64,000 nt of DNA from Marthasterias glacialis (GCA_911728455.2 CAJVRT020000082.1:434001-498000); one strand, 5' to 3'. Shown: positions 43,475-56,186, counted from the first letter of the stretch. Made by a program: numbers and translations. The notes: generated by a model from the letters alone, not told the origin.

Positions 43475-44706
43475 ATCTTCTTAATTAACCACAAAGATGA
43501 ATTATAAACCAGTCAGTGCCCCTTGTGATGTATTGCTTGATATTTTATAATTCAATCGGAATGTTACTCAGAGCAATGCTTGTATTTCATGATACCTTCA
43601 TTTGGGAGAAAATTCTCAATCATTTGTGAAGTGCACAATTTCCCTTGTGTAGCATAGCAAAATGCTACAACAAATGTATCAGTTGCTACTCAAAATCATC
43701 ATTTACTACTCGATAGGCCTAATAGTATTCAGTGTGCACATAACATAATCAGTCTAAATAGTTTGCTATGCAATATTGCTTGACGAAATTGTTTCCTATT
43801 GGTTTTCATGTTAAAGTGTAAAACAACGCTATTAGTGTAAAACTATGCTCAGAAGAACTGTACATTGTGAATGTAAACATTTAGTTTGATATTTTGATCA
43901 ATGGTTGTAGTAAAAATAATAAAACTAATACATCATCAATGGAATAATATGTAGATTCTAGATCAGTTTACCAGGCTGGAATTGTGGGGAGTGAAAATAT
44001 AACACTATAAATAGTAAACTGATATGGATGAGTTTGAAGTCAATATTAAGTTTAACATTGATTTGTATATAGTGAGGTTTGTAGTAACATTGTGTACAAC
44101 AAATCTCTATGAGTTGTGGTGGGTCTTGAAAGAGCCAGTGGTGTAACAACTGGATGCTTCCATCAGTATGCTCTGATCAACTTTAGCACAAGTCTAAAGC
44201 ATTGAGTTGTCACGCCACTGGTTCCACTACAACTTGCTGTGTGACCAGAGGAAGGGCATAAGGCTCTATGCCATTCATCCAGGCAAACAAAGTCCCTTCT
44301 TTCAGTAACAAAAGGGGGTAAACAAGAAATTGGCTTCTGACAAAAAACATATAGAAATTATTGTTAAATTCTGTTACTAGAATTACCCCAAAGACATACT
44401 TTCCCATTCCCGTGCAGAATTCAATGACTCATGAGAAGCAGAAAACTGATCAAACTTTCACACTCAGTTTATGGGGGAACCAGCAAACTCATAGAGAGAT
44501 TTAGTACACAAGGTTGTTACTGCAATCCTCACTGGATTGTAATCCCCACAATGGAAAACTTCAAATCTAATGATTTGTGTTTGATCAAATAAATGTAAAT
44601 TCTATTAGTTAGGATATGACATTATGCAGAAACATTGAAAACTATTAATGTTATAAAATAGGGATTGTACATGTAAGTTTGTATATTATTATGTTTACTT
44701 TTAAAT

Positions 44707-44896
44707 AAAATAAAGTTTTTCCTCCAAGGGCCTATGATGTGTTTCGTCTTTTTAAATGTAAGCATATATTTTTTCTTCTTCTTTCTTCTTCTTATCGTGT
44801 CGATAAGAAGAAGAATAGATTTTGTTTTTCAAAAACTATGCTTACATTTAAAATGATGAAACACGTAATAGGCTCTTGGAGGAAAAACTTTATTTT
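44707..44896. mobile_element. 190-bp fold-back element
   Basis: Ends AAAATAAAGTTTTTCCTCCA in inverted orientation. The arms match almost throughout, ending in a perfect 15-bp stem TTCTTCTTCTTATCG with a TGT loop near 44800. It is absent from segmental copy 2. No target duplication is obvious. Confidence 0.85.
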
Positions 44897-45279
44897 CATC
44901 AGCTTGTTTGCAAAGAACTAATTATCCAACAAATCAGTAAAAACTACAATAAATTTGGTGGTCATTATTATGATTGTCTAAGTTGCTTAAGGTCAAAACG
45001 ATGAAGAAAAAGATTTGATTCGATTGCATGAGCTAAAATTCTCCTATCACAATGGAGGGTCTTCAACAAAATCTGTTCAGTTTATTATCTTTGAGAAGTG
45101 CATCTCATCAAGCATTTCTAGATGTCATCTTCTCAATATTGCCAAAGATCAGAGCATTTCAAACAAATATTTGAACTGCAGAAACAAGCTTTCAGTTACA
45201 TAAAAAAACATCTGTAAATCTGTAACAAGAGATGTTAACATGCAATAAATTGTCACTGCAAATCAAGACTATTCCTTAC

Positions 45280-45461
45280 CTCTCATTATGAGCTTCCTGT
45301 TTCTTGTACATCTGCAACTCTCCCTGTAGTGTCTTCAGAGCTTCACTGGTAGAGTCCTCAGCATCTACCCGGGGAGTCTGAGACTGACTAGGATCTTGTG
45401 GGTCTTGGGTTACCATGGTTATGGGGTTTAAAATCCAAGAGGCTGGTGACATGAGAGACAT
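45280..45461 (-). CDS. Coding exon of an unidentified minus-strand gene, copy 1
   Basis: 182 bases between a CATATTTCAG acceptor and a GTAAGG donor. Enters phase 0 and leaves with two extra bases. Encodes MSLMSPASWILNPITMVTQD, a Ser/Pro/Gln stretch, then SEALKTLQGELQMYKKQEAH and NER, a short predicted coiled coil. Copy 2 at 52591-52745 is almost identical over the last 45 codons but has a different start. The gene is not recognised; the coiled coil suggests a cytoplasmic or nuclear protein. Confidence 0.7.
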
Positions 45462-45927
45462 CTGAAATATGAAAAACAAAAAGCTTTTAAAATACAACAA
45501 CTGCATAGACAATCTTGTTTTAGGTGCCCACAAAAGTTCATAAAATATTCTGTGAGAATCTGTTTAAATGTGTTGCCTGTGGCTACCATTTATAAAAAAG
45601 CCAATAATTTCCAACATTTTCCAAGCTAACTGCAGACAACAGTGCACCAATTATTAATATGATCACTTAATTAATTCAGGAAGAATAATCAACCCTATTT
45701 TATGAAAATCATTTAACAAAAGATAGGGGGAAAAGAGAGTCTTTTCAAAACTTTCACTTATAAATAGTTTGATTATTTTCTAAAAAAAAAAGGCAATAGA
45801 ATCAGTCTTATTAATTGTCATAATGTATCAACATGACTATTTCAAGATGACATCTGAATCAATATAACCCTACAGGAAAGTATTGCAGTATGCTCCAGTC
45901 CAATGTTCAACAACCTGTTCTTTATAT

Positions 45928-47057
45928 TGTTACGACCCAAATTCCTAAATGCCAGAGAATTTTAAAATTTATCACGCCCTGGAAGATAAGGGTAACAAAA
46001 GCGGTCAAACAGACAAATACAATAAGAAGCAGCAAGTATGTTCAACTAAATTTAATATAAACCATTACGAAAACAATAATAAGGCAATACAAAAGTCAAT
46101 CAACCAGTTGTGATACAAAATGAATTTAAACGGGTTAGTGGGGCGAGCAGCCCAGACAAAAAAATAGGGGTCGAAGACCTAACAGTCTTTGATATTTTAT
46201 TATATACCTCGGCTCTCTCGCAGAGAGCTGAAGACTGATGTCCGCCTACTCTGATGAAAATGTCCCCGTAGATTGCTGTCCTTCCAAGGTGTACGCGATG
46301 TGGTGAAACCCGGTGTGGAAAAATAGCCGGCCCCCTCGGTGCTCTCTGCTTTCGTACCGTCGTTGCTTCACCAACCGGTACAACAAAATCCGACGACCGC
46401 AGCTCGGAGAAAAAGAAACTCACACAGTGCCCAAGTCACGAGTCTGTGTATCGTAAAGTCCGACGCTCTCGGGAAATTACATTTGCGTCGTCGACGTGCA
46501 AACTTCCCGTCATAGAAGCCACCGGCGTCCGTAGCAGCCTACTACATGGTTTCTGCAGCGACGAACTTTACTGGAGGTTTCACGGATTAATCCGTGCAGG
46601 AACGGCGAACTAACACATGTCGACCATCACAGTCCGACAACTAAAATTGCCGCTCCAACGTAGGCACACAGAGGAAATTCTCTGCCCACTCTGCTACTCT
46701 GCAGACCTCCGCCCCGAAACTGAAGAAACTAAAATGTGAGGGGCTGAGGATGGCCCCCATCCTCACTTATATAGTGAATGTTGAATTCTCGACATTCTCC
46801 AAACTCTGCGAATTCCAAAGTTCTATTCATGTCTGCGGATCAAGTGTTTGTGTGGCATACGAAGAAAAGTCCCAAACGATTAACAAGTTTAAAACACGCG
46901 TGACTGCTCACCCCAAACTTAAAGTATGTATGCTCGCCCCACTAAGGAATTCTATGACCTTCTATGTAGTAATACTTAAATAAAGAAAACATTACTATTG
47001 CTACTTTAATCCTAACGTTTATTTACAAAACCGGAAATTTTACTCTGGACCATGACA
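45928..47057 (+). mobile_element. Probable solo LTR, 1130 bp
   Basis: Starts TGTTACGACC, ends CATGACA (TG...CA), flanked by ATAT on both sides (45924-45927 and 47058-47061). Inside, in the right order for the plus strand: a GC-rich U3-like part, a TATA box CTTATATAG at about 46767, and AATAAA at about 46979. No primer-binding site or coding sequence adjoins, hence a solo LTR. It explains a GC-rich patch and ORFs at 46100-46423 and 46750-46983. The 4-bp duplication is short and AT-only, so boundaries are tentative. Confidence 0.5.
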
Positions 47058-47248
47058 ATATGTCACTGATTCCCAGTAATGTACATGTAGGGGTCAGACA
47101 CCATCAACTTCAGAACGCAATGGCATTTCAGTCTGTAATACACTCAATGCAGTAGCAGTAGATCTGTACAGTAGTCATAGGACAATACTTCACACAGAGT
47201 AGAACACAAAGGCTAAATATAGAAAGGGGAATTTCCACATAACAGTAA

Positions 47249-47715
47249 TACATACATGTAGGGCGTGTTGTGCCGTAGTATTAACCATAGAGCTATGTAA
47301 CTCTATGGTAATACAATATACAGAAGGGACACCATTTAGTGTGTTGTGCCAACATCTAACAGGTCATTGCTGGCATTTTCTATTCAACTTTAAGATTGGA
47401 TGTTGTGTTTCATGCCATCTTCTTATCCAATAACAGTAAGTTGTGTTTACAGTTAGTAATTTTGTCAAAGGCAACCAGGGTAACATTTGATTGAAATTAT
47501 TCTACCTCATACTGCTATGAGAACATGGGCTGGGTCATAAACTACAATGTACAACCACAACTCTGCGGGTCTTAATGGCTGTTTATGACTGAGTCACAGG
47601 TTTGTGTTTAATCCTCATTCAAAAATTACTTGTCTTGATAACACGTACAGTAAGTTTTGCTTTGCTTTGATTTGTTTGCTTCTTTCGATTCATGTTCAGG
47701 GGCCTTACTTGGCAA
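47249..47715 (+). repeat. Dispersed repeat (partner of 25566-26045)
   Basis: Begins ACATACATGTAGGGCG like its partner and stays alignable for about 470 bp. Contains the ACCATAGAG/CTCTATGGT hairpin. No gene. Confidence 0.85.
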
Positions 47716-48775
47716 GGAGATATGTATCTGGTACGGTTACCTGTTTTCGGTCAACACCTATTTCCATTTTGACTCCCGTTTGACATCGATCGAAAGCTTC
47801 AAGCTAATTCGACGCTCCGATTGATCACTCAAACAAACTAAAATTGAGAATGAAATTTCCTGTCGTAAGTTACACCCAATACACTAATTTAATTTTTGAC
47901 TCGCAATCAATTGTCTCCAAAAATGATAATCCACTGTCAAATATTCTAAATGAAAGTGTCATCGTTAAGGTCAAGTTCCACTTTCCCCAGATAGAATGGC
48001 TGATCATGTGATCATGTTGTTAAGTGGGGTTATATGGCGTGCCAATATTGCAGAAACCTTAAGTATTTTTTTAGTGAATTTGACTTTGTAGAGCATACAT
48101 GTATACTGCACACTTTAATGAATTACAATGGGTCCTAATAAAGCTTCAATGGCTAAATGAGATTCCTTTCTCCCCAAATTACTCATGGCCACTCTGAAAT
48201 CCAAGACTATCAGATTGCTAAACATTATTTAATTCTTTTTTTAAAGTACATCGAGGAAACAGAACAGGCACTTGTATTTTGTTCAGTAATATTTTTTTTA
48301 ATGTTAGGACAACAAATTCATCTCAGTAGCCGCGGTGCTGATTGTTTTTTGTTTTTTTTCTCTGTCCCTTGAAATGTCCTTACATTTATACACAGCTTTT
48401 CCTCTGCGGCACTTTGGTCACTCCTCAAACTTAAACCAATCATGTGCGCAGTATCAGTAATGTCACCATGACATCATCACCCGTCACGTGACACCACATA
48501 AAGGATAAGATATTTAAATATTTGAAAATGCATATTAAATCGACCACTAGAGACCGTAGGTTTATCTTTGCGGGATTAGATTGAGGTAATATAGGTCTTT
48601 ATTTTATTCAGTGTGCATGACATCCTGTGACCACTACTTCCAATCCAAACCAGAAGTGCCTTGTAATTCAAAAGTGATACATTTTATGAAGTTGCTGTTA
48701 ACGATGTGTCTGGCATGAGACTACTTAAAAAAAATTTAGGACAGATGACGCCATATATTATAGGATGCATTTGTC
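47716..48775. other. No recognised gene
   Basis: AT-rich sequence between the dispersed repeat and segmental copy 2. The longest open frame (48157-48372, plus) has no motif. Confidence 0.5.
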
Positions 48776-48853
48776 TGTGCATTCATGCATGGACTAGGTG
48801 TGTTTGTGTGTGACTGCGTATTGTCAGAACGGACTCTGTGCATTCACGCATGG

Positions 48854-48885
<32 letters not shown>

Positions 48886-48935
48886 ACTGCGTATTGTCAT
48901 AATGGACTCTGTGCATTCATGCATGGACTAGGTGC
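48776..48935 (+). repeat. 62-72-bp minisatellite with (GT)n, three copies
   Basis: GCATTCATGCATGGACTAGG followed by a GTGTGTG stretch and GACTGCGTATTGTCA recurs at about 48779, 48841 and 48913. Size varies with the GT run (longest 48860-48885). One unit-like sequence precedes copy 1 at about 39135. Confidence 0.85.
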
Positions 48936-49118
48936 TTAAAACTCACCTGTTCAATATTTTTTAAATTGACTTTCTGTGTATTATTTTTTAACCACTTTTT
49001 TGCCTATACGTACTTTGTAATCTTTTTTGTTACTCTCTACATTATTTGTTTGTACTTTTTGATTTCAAGCGCCTCGGAATTTGTTAAGTCATAGATTGAT
49101 GGCGCTTTACAAGTTTTA

Positions 49119-49149
<31 letters not shown>
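48932..49149 (+). mobile_element. 5'-truncated CR1/L2-like LINE 3' end
   Basis: Starts with codons LKTHLFNIF and a stop, matching the KTHLF terminus of the LINE at 29517, then an AT-rich 3' UTR ending GGCGCTTTACAAGTTTTAA and an (ATT)n tail. It interrupts sequence that is continuous in segmental copy 1, so it inserted into copy 2 after the duplication. Confidence 0.85.
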
Positions 49150-49151
<2 letters not shown>

Positions 49152-49282
49152 GTGGGCCTAAGGGAAAGGGCACAGACAGCTTTGATTAAGTCTTTTATAA
49201 TACATGTATGACTTTGTGATCAAGTCTACCATTAATGAAGAAGCTACTGGTATAAAGAACTCATCAACATCAACATTTCTGA

Positions 49283-49376
49283 CTTATTTTCTCTTAGAAT
49301 TCACAGATTAACATTTCCACAAGAACATGCACATTCGATAAGAATGGCAATAAGTACAAGAGCATTACGATGATTT
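49283..49376 (+). pseudogene. Remnant of a TRIM 5' end upstream of TRIM copy 2
   Basis: TTTTCTCTTAGAATTCACAG then a leader and ATG reading MAISTRALR-stop. Same structure and distance to the gene as in copy 1. Confidence 0.75.
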
Positions 49377-49747
49377 TAGAATCAACAATTTGCATCTGAA
49401 GATTGCTGGAAGTTGAGGCATGAAAACATGTTATTGCTACCGGAGCATCTGAATAAATATCATCAGTCTCACTACATCCAGTTAGCTCATTGACCCAATG
49501 GTCATGTTGGTTCCTTTGGTCACTTTTTATAACCCCAGTGAATATAACCACACAGTGAATATAATACCCAGCAGACACAGACCTTACCCATAAAAACATG
49601 TAAAACTACCATGAAGGTTTCATGTTTATCAAGTCAACATAATTGGAGTGTCATTGAATTTGACAGCACCATCATTTATCAACCATATCTGAGTCATTTT
49701 CTCTTATAATTCACAGGTCAACAATTTGGCAAATACATCCAATCAGA

Positions 49748-51414
49748 ATGGCATCAAATACAAGAGCATTATCTGAGATTATTCAGGATCAGCTTGAATG
49801 CCCAATTTGCAGTGAACGCTTCAAGCAACCCAAACTACTGGAGTGTTCTCATTCATTTTGTCTTGAATGCCTTCAACATCTCAGACAGAAAGGTCAAGGT
49901 ACATCAAAACTTTCATGTCCAGTATGTCGACAAGAAACTATGTTAAAAGAAAATGGCATTGACGGTCTGAAAACAAACTTTACAGCCCTTTCAATGATAG
50001 AAGCTATTGAAACACAGGAAACCCAACTGAAACTACTTGGTGAAGAGTGTGTTCCTAAATGTAGTAAGCATAAGGACAAGGATCTTAACATGTTTTGTAA
50101 CAAATGCAATAAAGTGATATGCACAACCTGCATTGTAAGAGATCATCAGACCCATTCTCTGATGGAAATTAATGAGGCTTCAGACAAATGCAAACAACAT
50201 GCCACAGAACTTGTAGCAAAATTAGTGCAGAGTATCAAAACCTTCAACAATGCTATTCAAGAAGTAGACATGTACCGCAATACATTAGACTCTATGTTTG
50301 CTGCCACTAAAGAGAAAATCACCAAGAAGGCTGATGAGGAGATTGCCAAGGAGGTTGCCAGGATCAGAGAGGAGCAGCACAAACTGATGCTAGATGCAGA
50401 ACAGATTTATAAAGACAGAGTCAAGACAATAGAAACTGTCAAGCTACAAACAGCAAAGAGATTAACAAAGCAGAGCACAAGCAGGATGAGCTGAATCAAC
50501 TCATAGATCAAGGGATCAAGATTGTACATCACATAGAACAACTCTTACAAGACCTCAAAGAATACACAGAGATGAAACCAACAAAAGTGCCTGATGGGTT
50601 GACTTATATGGACTTTAAAGAAGGCCAGAAATCACTAGGGAGACTGGTGCTGAAAGATAAATGGACAATGAAAGCAGAAGTAAAGACAAAATTTACTCCC
50701 TGGGAGGTTTCTGCTTACTCCAATAGTGAGATTGTTGTGACAAATGGACACAGTGTAAACTTGATTACAATATCAGCAGAGAGTAATCTTCAATCCACTG
50801 TCATCCCAAAAGCACTTCCTATCAAAGGTCTTACTAGACCATGGAGAGTGACTGTGAACAAGAATGATGAGCTCATTGTTCTAGATAATAAAGCAGTCAA
50901 CATCATCAGCAGGAATTATCAGCTCCTCCATCAGTTCAACCTAGGCAGTGAACCATCATGTATTGCAGTGGATGACAACATTCTGATAGCAGTGGGTTAT
51001 CGTAACAAGGCAGAAATCTCTCTACACAAACCAGATGGATCCCTCATCAGAACACTGCCAGCTCCAGGGATTGGTGGATTCTTGACTACCTACAAACAGA
51101 GACTCATCTACACCAACTACAATCACAGGAAGTTAGTATCAGTAGACTACAATGATGACATGGTATTCTCAGTAGATATCAATCAGTCTGGGTTGCCTAT
51201 CAGTATGTGTAGTGACAAGGATGGAAGCATCTATGTTGCTGTACGGAAAGGACCAATTTCATCATCAGTTGAGATCCATCATTACAGTCCTGATGGCAAG
51301 TACATTGGATGTATCATCAAGGGATGTGTTTCTCCACTTGGTATGACACTCACACCAGCTGGTGATCTGGTTGTGGCTGAATACAATTCAGTTCAAATCT
51401 ATCACCATAAGTAA
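49748..51414 (+). pseudogene. TRIM protein copy 2, split by a one-base frameshift
   Basis: Starts MASNTRALSEI like copy 1 and keeps all RING and B-box ligands. Six residues are missing before the B-box relative to copy 1. At about 50440 copy 1's GTACGAGCT reads GTCAAGCT, one base shorter. The first frame then ends at 50494 after 248 codons (RING, B-box, most of the coiled coil). The second half resumes in another frame; its first Met is at 50572 and 280 codons of propeller follow to 51414, still open. Either a true loss-of-function, a truncated RING/B-box/coiled-coil protein, or a sequencing error. The otherwise intact second half argues that the break is recent. Confidence 0.85.
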
Positions 51415-52011
51415 AGACAGCAATCAACATCATGCTAGACCACAAGAAGGTTCAACCTGAGATAAACTTTGGGGCAACATGAAACTAATTTAGCTTCCTG
51501 AGAAGCTGTTATCTTACAAAATATGATTTCACTCATATCAGCTTTGAACATATAAAAATGTTTAAATAATCCACTGATACTAATGAGTTTTTAATGACAC
51601 AATTCAATTAAAAAAGTGGTTTGCAACATTTGCTATAAACATGACCTTTTAGTGACTAGCAAATTAGAAAATGCTGAAAAATACATATTTTGGCAACAAA
51701 TCTAATAATAGATTGTTGTTGTTTGTGCCTTTTAAAACTGTATCCTCTATTATTTTTCACAAAGAGATCTGAAATTTTTAATGAATAAAATACATAATTT
51801 AATTGGTTTGTGAAAGAAAAAGTTCATTCCAATGAGATTGTTTGTAATAAACACACCACAACACCAACCTGTGAAGATTAAATCAAAATTAGTAGTCACG
51901 TTTATATTTTAGGTCGGGGAGTTTTACTAGTACATATTCATTGTATATTTTTTTTAATCCCTGCCAATCTGCAGCGAAAATTAATTAGGGGTCTTCAAAT
52001 GCTGTTGAATT

Positions 52012-52147
52012 GAGGCCTGGAATTGAATCTGTTGCCCTGGTCTTGGCCTTGGTGCCCTTTCAAAAGTTTCCAAATTGTTTTCAGCTGGAAGTGCCCTTTG
52101 CAAAATGAAAATGGCCTTACCCTCTCAAAGATGAAATTCCAGGCCTG
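52012..52147. mobile_element. MITE with CAGGCCTGGAATT-type ends, copy 2
   Basis: Partner of 42708-42874, with a substituted first base and an internal deletion. It lies at the equivalent place in the segmental duplication, so it predates it. Confidence 0.65.
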
Positions 52148-52590
52148 TCAATATTTCCCTTGGGGATTGGTACTCGTAAGAAATTTATAAACATTGAGTT
52201 TTCAGATTTACTCTTATCAGTTTACCTAAGGATTACCATTGTTGTACTTTATCTTTAATACATGTAGGAAACAACCTAAGGATAACCTGTTTGTTTATAT
52301 TTGAGAAGTGAATCTTGTTAATGTACTTTGCTCAACATAGTTTATTATGCCATTTAGTCAGGTACCTGATAATAAGCTGTTCAGTTCATTATCTCTGAGA
52401 AGTGCCACTCATCAAATCATATAATTATAGATCTCATCCTCTAATTCTAAAACGTGTCAAAGATCAGAGCATTTCAAACAGAAATATTTGTAAAAGAAAA
52501 CTCTTTCAATTACATACTAGATCTGTAAATCTGTAGCAAGAGATGTTAACATGCAATAAATATTCACAGCAAATCAAGACTATTCCTTAC

Positions 52591-52745
52591 CTCTCATTAT
52601 GAGCTTCCTGTTTCTTGTACATCTGCACTTCTCCCTGTAGTGTCTTCAGAGCTTCACTGGTAGAGTACTCAGCATCTACCCTGGGAGTCTGAGACTGACT
52701 AGGATCTTGTGGGTCTTGGGTAATGATAATGAGTCTGACCATCTT
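52591..52745 (-). CDS. Coding exon of an unidentified minus-strand gene, copy 2
   Basis: 155 bases between a TTCCCAG acceptor and a GTAAGG donor, same phases as copy 1. Encodes KMVRLIITQDPQDPSQSQTP, then the same SEALKTLQGEVQMYKKQEAH and NER segment with a few changes. Since both copies keep splice sites, phase and frame, they may be alternative exons of one gene or exons of two paralogues. The TRIM genes then lie nested on the opposite strand. Confidence 0.7.
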
Positions 52746-55700
52746 CTGGGAACACACACAAAATAAATGCAACCATTTGATCAAAGCAATCATGTGTACA
52801 TTTTTTTCACTTTCAAGGAATTTAAAAATACTAAATTATCTGCTTTTTAAAGGAGATTCCCCATAACAACTGAAATCTTCCATACGTAATGTATGGTTTA
52901 TTAAGCACTATGATGAGAAATTGATTTCTGTACATTGGGCCCCTCAAACATCTTTTTTTTGTCACAGCTCAGTGCTCAACTAATGCTTACAATTTGTAAA
53001 AATTGTATCAGAATAAACTTCATTTTGATCATTGAATACATTGTAAATCCTTTTCCAAGAGCTCTAGGTGTAATGCTCAGATATTTGTATCTCTCTACCA
53101 GGAACATCTTGAAGATTTGGCTCATGGTGGTATCTTACATGTTGATCCATAGACTGAAATCATTGTTGCAGAGGTAGCTTACATTATACTGCTGGAATAC
53201 AAGTATTCCTGTATGAATCATGTAGACAGTCTATGCACACAGCCACTGATAGTTAACTGTACATGATGTCATGTGCATCACCCCTCCCCTTCTTATCTTC
53301 CTGTAGGCAGAGTCAGTACATCTTACCTTTGCAATGACCAACACAAAAGGAACTCTCACCTTATAAAGTAATGTCTCTGGCAGGAATCACTCAGCAATCT
53401 ACCCTGTGAATAACAAACACTGTAGACTCCATCATCAAGAAATATCAAGTTGCTGTCTGCTCACTATTTGCTGGTTCACAAGCTGCCTTTGCACTTACTG
53501 TTATGGACAAAAACAAATCAGAAACAGAAAAAGTACTGGAAAATCTAACTTACAAAAACTTGAAAGTAAGCAGTTTTTGAAAATCTACATTTGTTGTGAA
53601 TCGTTACACTTAGTTTGATTTTTAGAGAATGGCTATGAACAACTATTACAAATGCATTATCTTAAAGGTGTCTCTACAACGCAAAGGTGTCTCTATAAGC
53701 AGTGATTCACCCAGAAAATACTTTTGGAGAGACCTTGGAAATAAGTTCTGCTTTTAGAAGGTGCAGGAGGATGGGGCTTGGAGATGGGGGGGGGGGGGGT
53801 TATACAAGAAACACAATATGTTATTAACTCAGTAAATAACCACCCCCTTCCTAGGCTCTGATGCTGCTTTCTCTAACATATTCCCCTTCCTTTAAATTTT
53901 TGCAGCCACACAAGGTAATTTGTTTTACTGACTTAATATGAATGTGAAGTTTGGAAAATTAACCATAAATTACTGAGGGTACTGTGTGTTTATGGAGACA
54001 TTACATATGAAAAACATTTGATGTTTTAACAAAATCTTCTCAACAATTGACAGTTTTCGGCAAGAAGCCATAGAACAAGGTCACCAGGGGATTCAATTTC
54101 CCTTTTAGCACAAAATAGTCTTGTTATTAAATAATCACAAGATGTATTAGATAGTAAAGCTTAGTTGGAAGTAGGATGATAAGACAAAAAATGTGAAGGG
54201 CTGTCTAACATTGCATGGTCTTAAAAAGTATTGGGATGGGGGGGGGGGGGGAGGTTTCGAAGCAAGAAATATGTTGATTTGTAACAGCAGAAATAACAGA
54301 AGACAAACTATTTTCACACATTATTTCATGACAAAAACCATTTACAACACAAGATGAATCGGCAAACAATCTGCCTACCCTGATTTCAAATGGATATCTC
54401 TTGGGTATGAGTGTGCTCTAGTGTGCATCCTACATGAACATTAGCCTCTATAACAGTGACATTATGGCAGAAATTTGTCAAGATATCAGTGTTTTATGCT
54501 GCAGTAACTCATGCAATAATTGACAATTACCGATGAAAGCGTTTAGCGGAGAAATGTCAATATGGTGGATAATCCATAAATAAATGATTAATATTCAAAA
54601 TACATGAAAGAAATACTTAGGACTGGCTCACCATGTTGACAGTTCTTTTGAAGTACTCTTTGATTTCAAAGGTTCATTTTCTGTGTTATTTTCATGGCAT
54701 TATCCTGCAGGGAAGTGACTGATATTTTCCACCACCATCTTGAAATCACTGCGACAGAGGCTAATATTGCCATTTATCTGCCAACACCCTCATCGGTCAT
54801 TGTTGGTAATTGCATGACAAAGGCCAATGTAATTGTATTTGCACAGAGAGAATTTTGGTGCAAGGTTGTTTTCTGCCAAAAATCATTGCATTGCAATCCA
54901 ACCGCTTAAAATGCAGACTTTACCCAGCAATCCATAAATCACCAACACCATGGTGTGAACAGCAACATCCATATTGAAACTACAGTATCCAAATGGGGGA
55001 CTTGTCCCAGCTACAACCCAAGGCAACACACAAGAAAAACCAAATGGAAACAATGTACATGACACATGCATGGCTTGTATTGGCCAGGGAATAAGCCAAA
55101 CTTTGACCAAGCTAGCACCACAGGAATTGACAGCAGTAGGAGGGAGGGTCCACTACTAGCAGTACTAGTGAGTCAGAAGATATCAAGCAGCTAGCTCCTT
55201 TGTCTCCATTATTATCTCTTGACATTGCAGTAGTGAATAAAGGAGATAGAAAATGATTATTTTAAGTGTTGAAGCTTGCCAGACCCTTCTCACACAGTTT
55301 AAACAAAATTCTGCTAAAAAGACAGAAATTGGAAAATAATTCATAGTGTGGATTTTCAAAACGTGAACAACTTCCTAAGAATATGAGGCATATTGCAGTC
55401 AGAACCAACAGGCCAGTGCTAACAAGAGGTGTTGTTTTTCGATGGGGCGGTGGAATGTACCACAGTGACCCCCCCCCCTCTTTAACTTTATGTGACTGAA
55501 CACAGTTATCTACACCATTAGCAAATCTAGCTGGTAACAGTCCTACAAATACAACAGACTGTGTGTTTAAAGTCTAAGTTCATTATCAACAGCTATATTC
55601 CAATAAACGGATATCTAGATATTGATCAATATAAAGGGGTGAAATGTCTGAACTTTGGACTGCATCCTCAATTACTTCTAGTGCACAATTTGCCCTGTAT

Positions 55701-56186
55701 ATACGCATTGTGGTATTCATTGTTTGATACCATCTTGACTGGAAAACACAATCTTCTAAATATACATGTTCAATCTACATTGTGCCACATACAACAGGAT
55801 CTACAGTTTTATGCAGCTTATGTTATGCTCTAATTAAGGACATCTCCGGGTAGAATTTGAGTAAGTTGAATCCATTTTTATCATTATGAGATGAAAGGAT
55901 CTAATTAATTAGACTTGTTTGTATTGTTAAACGGTGTTTTACAAATTACAATCCATGAAGACAAAGATGTCCGTTACTCCAGTGGTCATATCTAAAGCTA
56001 TACTCACACTTACAACTATTGCAGTTTGTGCTGTACCCTGAAATACATCTTAAATAGTGTTTGGGTACCTGTGATGACCTTGATACATTTCTGTAAATGA
56101 CTATTTAAAATCGGGGAGTTGGGGAGGATGGCAAAGATCTGGATATTTAGAAGATTTTTTAATTTTATTTTTTACTTGTTTTGTTT
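52746..56186. other. No recognised gene
   Basis: AT-rich, possibly intronic. G-runs at 53787 and 54239, C-run at 55470. Open frames of 60-90 codons (for example 54694-54909, 55561-55833) show no family motif. Confidence 0.45.

Larger units (their letters stand above)
39125..45470. repeat. Segmental duplication, copy 1 (TRIM gene plus minus-strand exon)
   Basis: Aligned by eye with 48776-52745: upstream minisatellite unit, TRIM 5' remnant, TRIM CDS, 3' flank, a small inverted-terminal element and a minus-strand exon, all in the same order. Copy 1 has extra DNA at about 41600-41980, 42120-42520 and 43073-45060. Copy 2 has a LINE fragment at 48932-49149. The duplication is direct, offset about 9.97 kb at the TRIM start. 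Confidence 0.9.
48776..52745. repeat. Segmental duplication, copy 2
   Basis: Partner of 39125-45470, carrying the same features in the same order and orientation. Shorter because the insertions at 41600-41980, 42120-42520 and 43073-45060 of copy 1 are absent. Confidence 0.9.

Noticed and set aside
46100..46983. Gene or CpG island at the GC-rich patch
   Set aside because: TG...CA ends, ATAT flanks, TATA and AATAAA in order fit a solo LTR better.
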